A stretch of 64,000 bases of DNA from assembly GCF_000499385.1 (NCBI RefSeq), contig NW_013654790.1:124001-188000 (forward strand). Reading direction: 5' to 3'. The stretch is from Eimeria necatrix. Its lineage: Eukaryota; Apicomplexa; Conoidasida; Eucoccidiorida; Eimeriidae. The notes beneath the pieces were generated by a model, which saw only the letters and a list, made by a program, of their open reading frames with translations, did not search any database and had not been told where the DNA came from. This document shows, piece after piece, positions 12,643-24,637 of this stretch; position 1 is the first letter of the stretch; the number at the start of each line of letters is the position of its first letter. Position numbers and translations under genes: made by a program.

Positions 12643-12688
12643 CTGAAGCTAATGCATAAGGCCTCATGACCTTATGCATTAGCTTCAG
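12643..12688. repeat. Perfect 18-bp inverted repeat with 10-base loop
   Basis: Arms 12643-12660 and 12671-12688 are exact reverse complements (core gaagctaatgcataag), with a 10-base loop. It lies 10 bases before the open frame at 12698. It could form a DNA cruciform or an RNA hairpin. Confidence 0.9.
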
Positions 12689-12697
12689 TTCCATGCT

Positions 12698-13045
12698 TTG
12701 CCTGAGCAGTCTGTTGAGACAACCTCCGAGTCCTCGCTGCTCTTGAAATGCGGTGGCAACCGCAATGATGTAGTCGCCAAGGTAGTCAGTGAAACGCAGG
12801 CGTCAGCGATTCTTAATTTGCTGACGTCTCTTGAGCGCACATTACACACTGAGTTAGCCAGGGCTGGCGTAGTTCCGCTGGTTCTCATTGACTGCTCTAC
12901 CGCTACCGCACTCAACAATGCCGGCCCTGACGCTCGCTGGTGCGCACGCTACGCTGGAATACAGCTGTCCATTGCAACTGTAGAAGCATATGTAGATACA
13001 CATGTTACCGTTATAATAAAGGCTAGGCTGAGCACGGTATTCTGA
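12698..13045 (+). CDS. Doubtful open frame, hypothetical protein
   Basis: An ATG-started frame of 115 residues with ordinary composition, containing ETQASAILNLLTSLERTL and GVVPLVLIDC. The family is not recognised. The start is preceded by a possible acceptor (CTGAGCAG at ~12703-12710), so this might be one exon of a larger gene, or chance. No partner exon with matching phase was found. Confidence 0.2.
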   Translation: MPEQSVETTSESSLLLKCGGNRNDVVAKVVSETQASAILNLLTSLERTLHTELARAGVVPLVLIDCSTATALNNAGPDARWCARYAGIQLSIATVEAYVDTHVTVIIKARLSTVF

Positions 13046-13913
13046 GCGGAGGAAAGTTGAAGATGTCGGGAACGGCACGGCGTGGCACCAGCCAACATGA
13101 TGGAGTAAAATTTAAGGGATAGAGCTCGGCATTGCAAGCATACATTAGTAGACATAATGAACTCGTCAAGATAATCAAATGTTACTGAATGAGCGCTGTG
13201 GATCTGCTGCTCCGGTTCGTCCGCGGCACACATGAACTGAGCGCTCGCTGTTCAGTGCTGCAGCTGTCGGGCTTCAAGCAAAGTGTTACTTTGGAGCCGC
13301 TCACGTACTAACTTCATCATTTTGTCTTTGTCCTATAATACAGTTGTCACGCCTCTTATCCTTTGTCCTTTTGTACTGGGAGAGGATAGGAAGATACCGC
13401 TGACTGTACGAACTGCTCCGCTGGTGTTATTGCACAAACGCCATGTTGCATGCCTTTCTTGTCCTTGAAAATGAGCCCAGTGCTTATTTAACTCTGACAA
13501 ATTTGTGAAAAATCGTCGAAAGCGACAATAAAACCGATTTTCTTGAGCGCTCTGTCCTAGCGAAACACTGGCACTTCAATTTGACCCATTTTGCCAGCGA
13601 CCAGCCCAGGCTTACACTTCTTGCTCAAGTTACACTTAGTGCATCAGGGGTCCTGCTGCTTCCCTGTGTGTCCATTGTCTTTCTGTGTGGACGAGCATTA
13701 GAGCAGCCACTGGCCAACTTTGCGCAACTTTGCGGGAGTTGTTGTATTGCTGGTAATTGTGCGGCTCTTCAGACTCTATGCAGTAGTACGAAAACCCAAA
13801 CACAGCATAGCTGAAGTCATCACCCGCCGAAGTCCTGTGAAGTTGCCAAGCTAGCGGGCAACTGAGCGGGCGCTCCCACTCGGGGGATATAAAGTGCTGA
13901 CCTTGTCACAGCA

Positions 13914-16900
13914 ATGTCGTTTGGAGACCTCATTCAAGATGCCGCGGCCTGGGTGACGGAGGAGATCCGAAAATCCATAGACGATTTGACCGATGAAACG
14001 CCAGTTGATCACCCAGGGAGGTCGTGGCCTGCTTCAACGTCCCCGCAGCATTACCAACAAGTACGGGCCCCCAGGCCCGTAACCAAGGTGGTTCCTCTTG
14101 ATGCACTCGTGAACTGGTATGGCAGCAGAGCCCTTTAGCTCTTGGTTGTGATTCTTTTTAAGCCTTCTGCTCCGGATAATACGCTGCCTGCTGTTGTGCT
14201 GGACTCAGCGCAGCCTGTCGAGTCAGTTAGGCGCAGCTTTTCGAGTCAGTTAGTCGAAGTTATAGCCTTGTCTGGTGGTGCTCTTCAGGCAGGAGTCCAA
14301 GCTGGCCTATGATGACTTGGATAGCCCGACTCATTTGACCCCTGATCTCTCAACGGCGACGCATACGCCAACGAACTACAGAGTACCAGAGTCCAAGAAG
14401 CCAGCTGATGACCCTCTGCCATTTCGGGTCAACACTGATGTTAACAAGCATCTTTTTATCTACGAGGGAGATATATGCTCCTTGAGGACTGAGTGTCTTA
14501 TGTGTTTCACCGCTGATGGATTCAGTGGCTCGGACGAACTGTCTGCGAGACTGCTTTCGAGTGAGCCTTCAGTGCTAATCATGAAACCTTTCAGCCTAAT
14601 GTGAAACAGGAATCAGCGTAGAAAACTGTGTGCATGCTCATGGTGTCACGGGTACCGCAGTGGAGGGCACTTTCGTACTTGTGTGTGTTGACAATGCAGT
14701 CGGTGGCGAAGACCTATACACGGAGCTGTCTTACCAAGATGTCTGCCGAGCAGGAGAAGCGCGCATCTGCCGTTCTTTCAATTTACCATCCACTCATATT
14801 GCCTACACCGTACGGACGCAGTTGCGGGTTCCCGAAACATAGGGTTTGGAATAGTTGCCCAGCGCGAGTACAAGTTGGTAGTATTTTAAAATGTTGATCA
14901 GTGACCAGCTCTCAGCGCAGTTCCGACAATGGTGTGACACGTGAAGAATAGGCGGGGGAAAACAGTGCTTGGTTGCCATGATTTGCACCTTTTCGCTCGC
15001 GATATCCAACGATCATATATTCGCGTCAGCTTGCGTGCGTAACAACGAATATGCTCATGCATGCACGCACGAGCATGTTCAGCTTCACATGCTTCTAATG
15101 TTTGGTTCGTTAAGGCCTAGCTTTCACATGGGTCTGCTACTTGGCACAGGTGACTCCTCGCTTTACAAATCGCTATGTAACGGCGACCCACAATGCGTTG
15201 AATGCCAGCATCCGCGAAGTATTTATAGCGCTAAAGGAGTCTCGACTCAGAAGCATTGCAATTTCATGTCTCTCTCCAAGACTTGCTTCAATCCAGAGGA
15301 ATGATTGCAGAAGAAGCGGTAATGTAGCTGAGGCGGACCCCAACGCTGCTGCAGCTCTTGGCGGAGAGTACGCAGTGATGCATACGTGTTTACGGAGTAT
15401 TCGACGTTGGATGGAGAAGATGGTTGCTGACGTAGACGCTGTTGTTCTTGTACTGGGATGTCCTAGCGATGCAGCCATTTACAAGCAGTTTATTCCTGCC
15501 TACTTCCCCCGAGACCGTGCAGAGGAGGTATGTTCGGCCCTGCTCAATAGATAGGGAAACGCTGACGCAGGCACGGCAAGAAACCTGAACTTTGTTACGT
15601 CTAGCCGTTGCTCTCGTCAGTGATCGTTCCAGCGTGTTTTGTCAACTTCGGTGCTGATTGTACAGCTGGACGCTTCTTTCTTACTGCCGCGAGAAGTTGG
15701 AAACGCCAATGGGGAAATCGATGTTGCAGAGCGTCGGATTCGTCTCATAGCAAAGAATGAATCGGGCGCTGGAGCCCCAGCAGCAGATAGAGAGGCCGGA
15801 ACAAAACAACCGGTTTTTGGCGGCATGCTGGCCCGCCAGGAGAAATCCGATGATGAAGGAGAGAGCGACAGTGACCATGACATCCTGGATTCCAACGACG
15901 TCAGTTTTCGTGTGGCGAAGGCAGAAACGGAAACTGAAAAAAGGCTTGACGTGCTCAACATAAAGGTGAAGGAACAAACACGGCCTCTACCTTCTGCATC
16001 GTGTTTTTTGTGGAGGTGTTTTTAGGGATACAGCGACGTTATCTGTAGACTACTGTTGCGCATACAGCCTCCGTAAAGAAGATCGTTAGCACTGTGTCGC
16101 TGTTTGTGAACGTCAGCGCCACGGCTTGAACCACTCGTCGGATAGCAGCGAAACGCTATATCAGACTTACTTGAGACAAGCAAACCTTCTCGCGGACAGT
16201 GCTGCTGGAGCTCAGTTGCAGCAATTGCAATTTATTTATCCGTCAGGCCACGACAACGCGGGAAGGCCCATCATTGTTTTCCTTGCAGCTGTATTCCCAG
16301 CTGCAACGGTCGACTCTTATGTCTTGTTGCTGCACATCATTCGGACGCTTGATCCTTTTATTCGGGACAAGTATACATTGTTATACGTAAACTCTGGTGA
16401 GTTGAGGCAGATATAACACTCACGATACAGTCCAACCTAGCACTGTCGGTACTTCGGGGTGGCGGCGAACATGCCCACGCCGAGTCTGAAACAAGAGCGG
16501 TCGCTTACGCTATGGATATAGCAACTTCGGTCGAGTCATTGAACAACAAGTACTGCATACACTGATTTTCTCATGCGGCGCATGTGTTTGCAGCGGTTCA
16601 TCATTCCAACGCGCCGAGCATGACGCTTTGGAGCGAGTTTTTCGGCATGATGGAGAAGTTCGAAGACAACTTGGACCAGCTGCTCGTGCTGCACCCGGGC
16701 TTACTATTCAAAGCAGCGTTTACTTGTTGCTGGCCATACCTTGCCTCCCACGTTTGGAATGGCACAGTCTACTTAAAGTCTATTAAGGTGAGCAGTGCTG
16801 TAGTCATTTGCCTGTGGAACGTGAGGCTTTACATTCCTGTGGGGAGCAGGACTGACCGTGTGCAGTTGCAGGCTGCTTTTTTCTACACTTCTCTCCTCAG

Positions 16901-17002
16901 GAGCTATCAGTCCATGCAGGCAACCATATGCCGAAGTTACCGAACTACGTAGTTGAGTACGACGCGAAGCCGAAGACGAAAATCCTAGGAGTGACGCTGT
17001 AG
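13914..17002 (+). CDS. GDAP2-like protein: macro domain plus CRAL-TRIO (Sec14-type) domain
   Basis: Eight exons fit in phase: 13914-14116, 14289-14560, 14700-14809, 15150-15527, 15666-15965, 16117-16396, 16594-16787 and 16901-17002, giving 612 residues (human GDAP2 has about 500). The order of motifs follows GDAP2: VPLDALVNW near the start; a macro domain at ~120-321 beginning KHLFIYEGDICSL and continuing CRAGEARICRSFNLPSTHI, then AYTVTPRFTNRYV; a YFPRDRAEE block; LPREVGNANGEIDVAERRI; then a CRAL-TRIO domain from ~422 (GRPIIVFLAAVFPA, YTLLYVNS, LYLKSIKEL-like turn) ending LPNYVVEYDA. The usual Asn-rich ADP-ribose loop is replaced by CLMCFTADGFSGSD, as GDAP2 proteins also depart from catalytic macro domains. 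The role is likely binding (nucleotide derivative, lipid or protein) and is not known precisely. Every junction is GT-AG and most are strong. Confidence 0.85.
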
Positions 17003-18078
17003 CGTCCCAACCCAGCTTTGGATTCGCCTATGGCGCATCGATATTGCCGCTCCTTGGACTAATTGCCTTCGACATTCCCTAGCAGGCCACTGCGCAGGTG
17101 GTTTATAGCTGTCAGTTCCGTAGCGGCTCTAATGCTTCTCCAAAAACTTTTTTTTTGTAGAGGAACCGCACTGCTGGAGGGGATAGGAAGTTTGCATTCT
17201 TAGTTACTGTTGTCCCCTACATGGCAAATACCGTCTGTTGACGCTTTGCAGTTTTTCTCCACCCATTCAATGTGTCCGTGTGTGAGAATGCGGGTTTGTT
17301 GACGAGGCGTTATATGTAGCACTTGCTCATAGTTTCTCACAGGCTATTCTCTCATTTTTTTCTAGTGCGTCTTGCGTAGCATAGAGGGAAAGTTGCTGAG
17401 TTGGAAGGCTAGCAGATAAAGACAGAAATGGTGCAGCATGGGAAAGCTGCTCCATTTTAAAACATTGGCATTATTGACGGGCCGTCCCAAATGGCCCGTT
17501 CGGGTCAGTCCCCTGCGTGGACAATCTTCTCAGGTGCACAGGCGAGTATCCGCGTATTTGGAATTTCCACACGCTCATACTCATCGTGGGCCTCCGGTGA
17601 AACGTGAAGACACACAAGATTGAGAGGCCATCCAGCTAGGGGTTCCTGTCGGACGTTCCTTGCTAGGCGATACTTGGCTTTGTTCTCCACTATTCCCAGA
17701 GGTAGCCGCGTTGTTGTATTGTTGCGTGTGTGGTAAGTAAGGTTGTGACTCCACTGGTGCCTACTCGCATGAGGAAGAACAGATTGGGCACAGTGCTCAT
17801 CGTACTAGGGATGCCTCTGCAGTCCTCTAAAAGGGTATAACAACTTCAGTTGGCTTAGTAACCTCTCTGAGCTTACCAAACATAGTGCAGCAGGCGTCGC
17901 AGCGAATCCTGCTAGTGACGAACTTGGCAGATCAGGCATGCGTCGAGCTGCGGCCTCGGTACGCTGTATGGCCACTGTGTTATCTGGTGACAGACGCAGC
18001 GACAGACGTACATTCGGGATGACAATGACCAGCAGATGCACACTGACTCATCTGACATGAGAAGCATAGTGAGCATTG
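17003..18078. other. Intergenic region between convergent genes
   Basis: The region lies between the 3' ends of the plus-strand GDAP2-like gene and the minus-strand hydrolase gene. It is T-rich just after 17100. No gene, RNA or strong repeat was seen. Confidence 0.5.
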
Positions 18079-21000
18079 TTATACTGCAAAAGCACAGTGA
18101 ATTCTGCATGCCTGCACCGAACCGTTAGTTGCCAAAAGGGTTTCCATACCTGCTCCTGGCACTACAAAGGGAGGCGATCCGCTGAACTTGCTAGAGGCTA
18201 GGGGAAGCATACTGTTGCCAGCTTTGAGGCTACTACTGTATCGAAGGGCATTGGCGCTCTGCTGTTGATATGGCGTTCCGCCACTAGGCTGAATGGTCCC
18301 AAGCGTGCCCGACCTCTGGTATAACAATTGCGGAGCAGCTTGCGGATAAGACAACGGGCCGCCAAAAGTGTTTGCCCTCGAAAGAACAGGTTGCTGTATC
18401 GTTTGTATAATTCCTGAAGCTTGCTGAAGATGAACGCTGTGGGAGTGGTACTGATGGGCGCTGCTGTTGATGGCTGCATTGTGTTGGCTGGTTGTGGCGG
18501 TTCGAGGTCCAAACACTTGCATTTCCTGCACATCTGAGTGCGTGCTGTTGTAAATGCCACGAAATGGCAGCGCTTCAGGCAGCTGAGTTTCCTTCGAATA
18601 AAATTTTAGTAGTGCAAGAGGGGCCGCAGGATGCAGGCGGTAGGGGTTGAAGCAGCTCTCTAGCACGTAGCGTTCACTGCCACCGCTTAAGATGCTGGCG
18701 TGTGTTTCCCCTTGTAGTCGTTGAAACTAAGAAGCACAGACGATCGCATAATTTTAAAGTGGTCCAAAGTTACAATATGTCACAGCTACATGAGCAGAAA
18801 GCGTGCAATTTGAAAACCCGTGTGTGCTGAAAAGCATGAATGTTGTGTTCGCTGTAAGCTTTTGGGTTAACAGAAATTATGCAGTTTGAAAACTGGCATG
18901 CATAATTTTAAAGTGGTCCAAAGTTACAATATGTCACAGCTACATGAGCAGAAAGCGTGCAATTTGAAAACCCGTGTGTGCTGAAAAGCATGAATGTTGT
19001 GTTCGCTGTAAGCTTTTGGGTTAACAGAAATTATGCAGTTTGAAAACTGGCATGTGCTGGAAAAGCACGAACGAGGCGTACGCTGATGGGTGTCTTTAGG
19101 CTAAGCTGCTTCTTCAACGTAGCTACAGTGTTGAACAACTCAAAGCCCATTGTCCAAGGAATGACATTGTCTTTGTCTCCATGAAGGATCTTGATGCGGA
19201 AGTTGTGAAACGCAGACACATGAGTGTTCTCTTGAAGGTCTGTTGTCATGCACAGCACAAAACATGCCCTCTTGACCCATACCAATGGTATGCGGCGAAC
19301 TTTCTTGTCTTCGCCAAAAATAAGCAGGATGTTACTGTGCGTAGCTAAGTATATAATTGGTAAAAAGCTCACGTTTGACCGCCATTAGTATGCTCTCGAG
19401 CTGCTCCTTGTTGTCCCACGAGATCTGTTTGCTAACCAGGCCACTAACAGCACGAGACAAGAAACTGCCCCCTCCCATTGCTGACGCCGCAACCTTAGAG
19501 GCCATCGCTTTGGTAGATGTGAATGGAGCTAGCAAGATTAGACGGTTAACCTACGAAACCCGTATAACACGAATAGGCATATATCTATAAACAGCCCAAC
19601 CCCATTCAGCTGATAATGATGAGAAAACGAACACTTGTATTTTTATATATGCCAGATTTTGCCAAGGATGCCCCTTTCGTATTTGCATACCGCGAGACGG
19701 ACGCCGGAATAACCTGCCGATGGCGTCCAACCATGAACCTTGCAGACATGATCCACTCCGTCTTTACTAAACATTGTAACATTGAAAGCATCTCTGAAGG
19801 TAAGCATGCTGTCATCGAAGCTCGAGTCTCCTTGGGACCTTGAACTGCTTGATTGGAGGTTCATTGTCCTTGCCAGACCAGCGTCAACTGTTGCAATGTT
19901 GTCCCAGGACTGGGTGCTTCCGCTTTTCTTGTGGCTAGGCGTTGCAAACATTGAATCTCGGGTAAACGTGGTAGCTAAGTCTGCTGCTAGTGCACATGCG
20001 ACGGCACAGCCCAGTGAGTACCCCAAAATATTTACAATGATCGAATCTTCGTCGTGGTGCTCAATCAATTCCTGGATAGCGTGTTTTACAGCCTGAAAGA
20101 CCAACCCATAAGTGAAGTGACTTTGGAAAAGACCTCCCCATAAATACTGCCTGTGCTCCTAAACATACATAACAGAATGGCTTAACACGTATAAACCGAA
20201 CAGTATGAACAAAAACCCCACTTGGAAAGCTGCGCTTCTGATCGTGCATGGTGATGGGTGTCCAGTAGAGTTGCCGTAGCCTGGAATGTCAACCATCAGA
20301 AATGCTGTGCGGTATCGGCTGTTTTTGCTGACTCCATTCATGTCGTACAAGAAGGGCCCAAAGGCGGAAAAGGTGTTAGATTCTGAGATAAAGAATAAAA
20401 TAAGGCCAAACGGTCAGTCTTGGGGACACTGGGGACACTAATGACACAAAACGCCGATACGCTAGTTTGCAGAGACAAAACGCTGCGCTGATTCTGCAAG
20501 TGCACCATTATTTACCTGCTTCAGCTTCAGAGGGGACTTCCCCGCAAGCCCAATTAGCTGCATAAGTCGTTTGGTCTTGTGTAGGATACCTCCGCTGCAC
20601 CGGAGAGTAAGAGAACAGTCAAGGCGAATTAAGGTCTATCAATTCACACCTATTTAGAGACTACGGATGTGTCTATGCAAGCCTGATCCACTTACTTGCT
20701 GGTGGTAAAGACGATAGACGTCGAGGGCGCTAAGCAGTCCGGTCCCCCCCGATTCAGAAGTAGATGCAGAGTCAATATCTTCAGACGAGTCAACAAACTC
20801 ACTTGGCGGAATTTCAGAGGCCCAACGAAGAAGCTTCCAGGCGATTACGAGGCCTATTTCGCCACAAGCACACAGCAACATCTTAATGCAAGTATTAGAA
20901 GTGGCGCAAATGAATAGATGCACACTGACGTACTTGCACAGGCATGCAAAAATGTGTAAAACCACAGAAATACATGGCTAATTCATTAATCTTGCCGTCC

Positions 21001-22034
21001 CTCAAAGCGAAATTGCCACCGCCTGACAACCCTGCGTTAGCTCACCATCCAGAGCTTGCATATCTTTGCCTCCTAAAAATATCCACAAGTGGAGGGGAAG
21101 CTTCTGCGAGGCAGCTTCAGGGCGGGATTCGTAGAGGCGGCATACGGCACCCGGGTTGCAAGCAAAGGAGCCGGCCGTCGTGGCTAGCCTGTACTGCCGC
21201 TGTTGTTCTGCTTGCTCCTCCCTAGAGAATGCAGGCAAGAAAGGAATGACCTTCGGATTTGCCGGCTGCATTGCCTCTGCCTTGGCAACGCCGGCGTTTG
21301 GCACGCTGGCCCGTCTCCAAAATCCTCTGGAAAGCCATACATCTTCACTGGTATAGCACTGTATGCCTGAACGCAAAGTAAACGCCATCGCACCCGATCA
21401 AAATCCATCAAATCCGTGGAACAACAACATGCTTTTGGGCTTGAACTGTTTTCGGCCAGAGATTAACCCTCGCATTCCAATGGGCTCACAAGCAGCAGTT
21501 AGCCAATCATGAGGGCTTATGGGTGGAAGAAGATATGCATGATAGATGTGGGGCTCCTTTTGCGATGCAGTGCATCGATCCTGAAGCGTAGAAATGTGCA
21601 GGCTTTAGCAAGGAACAACATTAAAGTTGAGCAGCCTTGGAGGGAAAATTGTGCATTTGGTTTGCGTGGCGGCCGTCGAGGTAAAAAAACAGCAGTCGAA
21701 CACTTACTTCAAAAACAATATCTGTCAACTTGTGAATGTACGTTTCCATCATCCCTCTGATCACAGTATAATTCTCTAAGAAGCCTTTCGTCACGTTATA
21801 TGGCCGGGGATTGTAGCAAAACAGCTCTTGCCACGAAACTCTCCAGTTGCTTAATTTGACAGGAGATGTTTCGAGTCTATTCTGAACATTGCACCCCAAA
21901 CGAATGATTCGAGCAACTCGCACAGTTTTGGAGGCAGAAGTTGGCTGACAGTTCAAGTCGGCATTTGCACGGACAACTGCATGTGGATTTAAGGGACTTA
22001 TTGTGCCCATCAGCATTACCATCCGCAAACACAT
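18079..22034 (-). CDS. Alpha/beta hydrolase (putative serine hydrolase) with extensions
   Basis: Nine exons on the minus strand fit in phase, read from high to low coordinate: 21708-22034, 21046-21358, 20696-20853, 20516-20594, 20222-20382, 19691-20092, 19373-19550, 19069-19230 and 18079-18710, giving 803 residues. The catalytic set is visible: oxyanion region MVDIPGYGNSTGHPSP; nucleophile elbow GYSLG with Ser ~372; LILLAPFTST; acid motif LHGDKDNVIP with Asp ~560; and His ~597 in ETHASIL. LHLWIFLGGKDMQALDG resembles a block found in related protist hydrolases. The last ~200 residues are Ser/Gln-rich and lie outside the fold. It probably hydrolyses an ester, thioester or lipid; the substrate is unknown. 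The small exon 20516-20594 and the donor at 19068 (C|GTGCTT) are the least certain. The start codon is tentative. The intron between 18711 and 19068 holds a tandem duplication. Confidence 0.7.
18747..19054. repeat. 154-bp tandem duplication
   Basis: Bases 18747-18900 and 18901-19054 appear identical by eye, apart from the flanks. The duplication lies mostly in the last intron of the hydrolase gene, and its right end falls 15 bases from the proposed exon edge at 19069. The lack of divergence suggests a recent event or an assembly artefact. Confidence 0.9.
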
Positions 22035-22208
22035 CTACTTAGATTCCTGCGTCGAGCCTCACTCACCACCGGTACCTGTATACCGAGTCCTGCTGCGCAT
22101 CTGTACTTGTACATTACTGCTGGACTGAGTCCTCCTTGCTGCGCAAACATTTACCACAGAGTGCACTTCGTAGAACGCAGCTACTTTAGCAGCAGCTGAA
22201 CATATGAG

Positions 22209-23159
22209 CTACAAACATAGAGCCTTAGTATTAAGTTTTTTTATGCAGGTTTTGATGCTGGCTGCCCCCACCAATCGTGTAAGTATCTTGCGAGTCTTGA
22301 GGGAAGAAGGGAAGGCGCGAATATCTCGATGTTTGCGCGGTTTAGTTTCCGAATGATGCTTTCCGTAATGAGATTTTGCAATGATAGAGTGATTAGGTGA
22401 AGCTTGGGGATGTTGTTGATGGAATGCAGATGCGTTTTGGGGTCTAACCGGGGTGCAAATGCCAGTTGAGATAATGGGGGCCCCTTGGGCTGCCGTTTCC
22501 ACAGTCCTGAGGCCCTCCTGAGATGAGCTTTTTAGCGATTTGACGCTCGGTCCTGGCCTATGCCGGAATGTAGGTATGGCAGGTATTGACGTGTGGCTAG
22601 GGCTGCATGCAGCGTCGAAAGAAGCGCAAGGACTCCTGTCGTTCGCGATAACTCTGCCGCGCAACACCAGCGTCTGCTCGCGAGAAAAAGAATCAGCGTT
22701 AAGCGAAAACCGACTTTCCGGTGACGTCATGTTGCTGGGAGCCTCTACTTTGAGCCCCTCAGAAGATGCCACTGTGGCACGAGAGGCCGAACCTATCTCG
22801 CTCGAAGAAAGACGATCGCTGGCAGTCGTCTCGCTACAAGAAGCATCACTGAGTACGGGAGATGAAGTGCATACTTCCTCTACCTCCTTTTCTTGTGACA
22901 CGTCGGTCCTTGCGGCTTTGCTGGGAGTTATGGCGCTCCTACTGGGGGCCTTCGAGGGCCGTCTACCACCGTGCGAAGCGGAACTGCTGAAGGGTGAAGC
23001 TCCTCCACTATTGCGTTTGCCCCCACACAGCCGTGCCGATATCTCAGGCTTCATCTTCTGACTAGATCGTGACGTCGGTCCGGCCGGTTCTGAATGGTTC
23101 GTTCCGGCGGCTGAGCCGACACCACGAGTCGGCAGCGGCAAGGCTCGCCTACGGCGCAA
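22209..23159 (-). CDS. Hypothetical Ser-rich protein
   Basis: An uninterrupted minus-strand frame of 316 residues, starting MRRRRALPLPTRG and ending with a basic stretch, KTRKILTRLVGAASIKTCIKKL. It is rich in Ser, Pro and Ala and looks disordered; no domain was recognised. The plus strand is open over part of the same stretch (22540-23061), but the minus-strand frame is longer and has the Ser-rich composition of neighbouring coccidian proteins. It could be the last exon of a larger gene that includes the frame at 24638-27238; I found no phase-matched junction. It lies 174 bases upstream of the hydrolase start, in the same direction. Confidence 0.45.
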   Translation of the reverse strand: MRRRRALPLPTRGVGSAAGTNHSEPAGPTSRSSQKMKPEISARLCGGKRNSGGASPFSSSASHGGRRPSKAPSRSAITPSKAARTDVSQEKEVEEVCTSSPVLSDASCSETTASDRLSSSEIGSASRATVASSEGLKVEAPSNMTSPESRFSLNADSFSREQTLVLRGRVIANDRSPCASFDAACSPSHTSIPAIPTFRHRPGPSVKSLKSSSQEGLRTVETAAQGAPIISTGICTPVRPQNASAFHQQHPQASPNHSIIAKSHYGKHHSETKPRKHRDIRAFPSSLKTRKILTRLVGAASIKTCIKKLNTKALCL

Positions 23160-24637
23160 CGTTATGCCAACACAAGCTCCAGTATGAATAGTTACTGCTA
23201 AATTGTCCCCATTACAGTTTGAAAACGAGAGTCACTGGCTGTAAAATCTCCAGCCTTGATACGGTGCGCCAAGCGCCAGAAGGCAGCAGATGGTTGGCTG
23301 GCCCTAGACGAAAGAATCCAGGGACTCAACACCAAGCTGCTTCGGTCTAAATCACAATTGTTTCGTCTATACAGTGCAACAGATGCAAACTAATTGCCCA
23401 GATTACGTGGAAGGATAAAGGACTCGCGGCCCATCGACAGCCGACAGGCCCCCGCACAGACCCGCTGCCAAGGCGGGAGTAGGCACAACCAAACTGTTCT
23501 CTGGAAAACGTATATAACTTGAGACCAGACGCATTTATGATTAAGTATTTTAGCTGAGTACATCATCACATTGGGACTTATCTGCTGGATTCCGCTTAAC
23601 AGCAATGTGGTCTTGGCCTATGACCCACGACTGGCGCGCCTTACTTCCTCCATAAGCATCACCCCATTGCTCTTTTGTGACACAGAATATTATTTAGTAA
23701 ATACTTTGCAGTTTTTTCCTCTCCCCGAAGCTGTTGGCTTGCAGGAAAGTCTGTTGCTTCCCGAGCTCGCCTGCCCGGTTAAGTGTGTACACTGAAAGAG
23801 CCACTGCGACGCGATAGTTGTACCTGTGCGAACGCACGTGCTGCATAGGTCTACACAATAAATCAGTGAGACATGTGGAAAATTACAGAAAAAATGTCGC
23901 ATTGGGACCACGAGAAAGAGCCAACCAAAGCAACAGAAAAGCCCAAGAGTGGCGGTCCTCCTGTTGCAAGCACCCGTCGTTGAAAGGAAAAAAGCCGGGC
24001 AGATCGGCTTCAACTGCTGCACGATAACAACGTAACTGGCTTGGAGTAAGAAGATCTCTTGGAAAAACTCAGACCTTCATACTATATCATTTGTAGCGAA
24101 CTGCGCAGTCTAAGGTGCTGCAAAGCTCATATCTGTTTGGTCTGCAGTAGTTGAGATGATAAAACTATTTCGCGAAATTGGAGGAAAATTGCGTGCCTAT
24201 ATCTTTGTTTTGACGCGTCAACTGTTCAAAATATAATCTTTAGGACTTAGACGGACTGCTAGATCCTTGTATTGAGTGGTTCCGCTCCACAAACCAGTGA
24301 TTCTGTTCTCTAGAGATACATAAAAGGAACTCATCGGGAACCCTCAACCCTTAGCTATGGCAAATCAGTAGCATGTGATTACTCATAATAACAGTAACAT
24401 TGTGAGGGTTTATTCCCGAAGCGGCAACAGATGACAACTTGCAAAGTCGCAAATCCTAGCATTTTTCATTGGGCCCCTTGCAGAAGTATGCATCTGGGGG
24501 AAACAGCTACTGCCAAAATTCCCAGTGAAGGGACGAGCCTCAAGTCTGCACCAAAAAGAGCTCAACAAAAAATTGATGAACCCCCAGTTCAATTAAACTT
24601 CGTTTGCAGTTCAGCAAATCAAGGGATGCTGCCACTG
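23160..24637. other. No recognised gene
   Basis: Short open frames on both strands have no recognisable family. This may be an intron if the two Ser-rich minus-strand frames on either side belong to one gene. Confidence 0.4.

Larger units (their letters stand above)
11532..13913. other. Intergenic region with hairpin and one doubtful open frame
   Basis: This region separates two plus-strand genes. It contains the perfect hairpin at 12643-12688 and the open frame at 12698-13045, both listed separately. I see nothing else I can support. Confidence 0.5.

Noticed and set aside
13886..13894. TATA-like gatataaag just before the GDAP2-like start
   Set aside because: It is only ~20-28 bases before the ATG, and apicomplexan core promoters are not defined well enough to call it.
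22540..23061. 173-residue plus-strand frame
   Set aside because: Antisense to the longer Ser-rich minus-strand frame, with no motif of its own.
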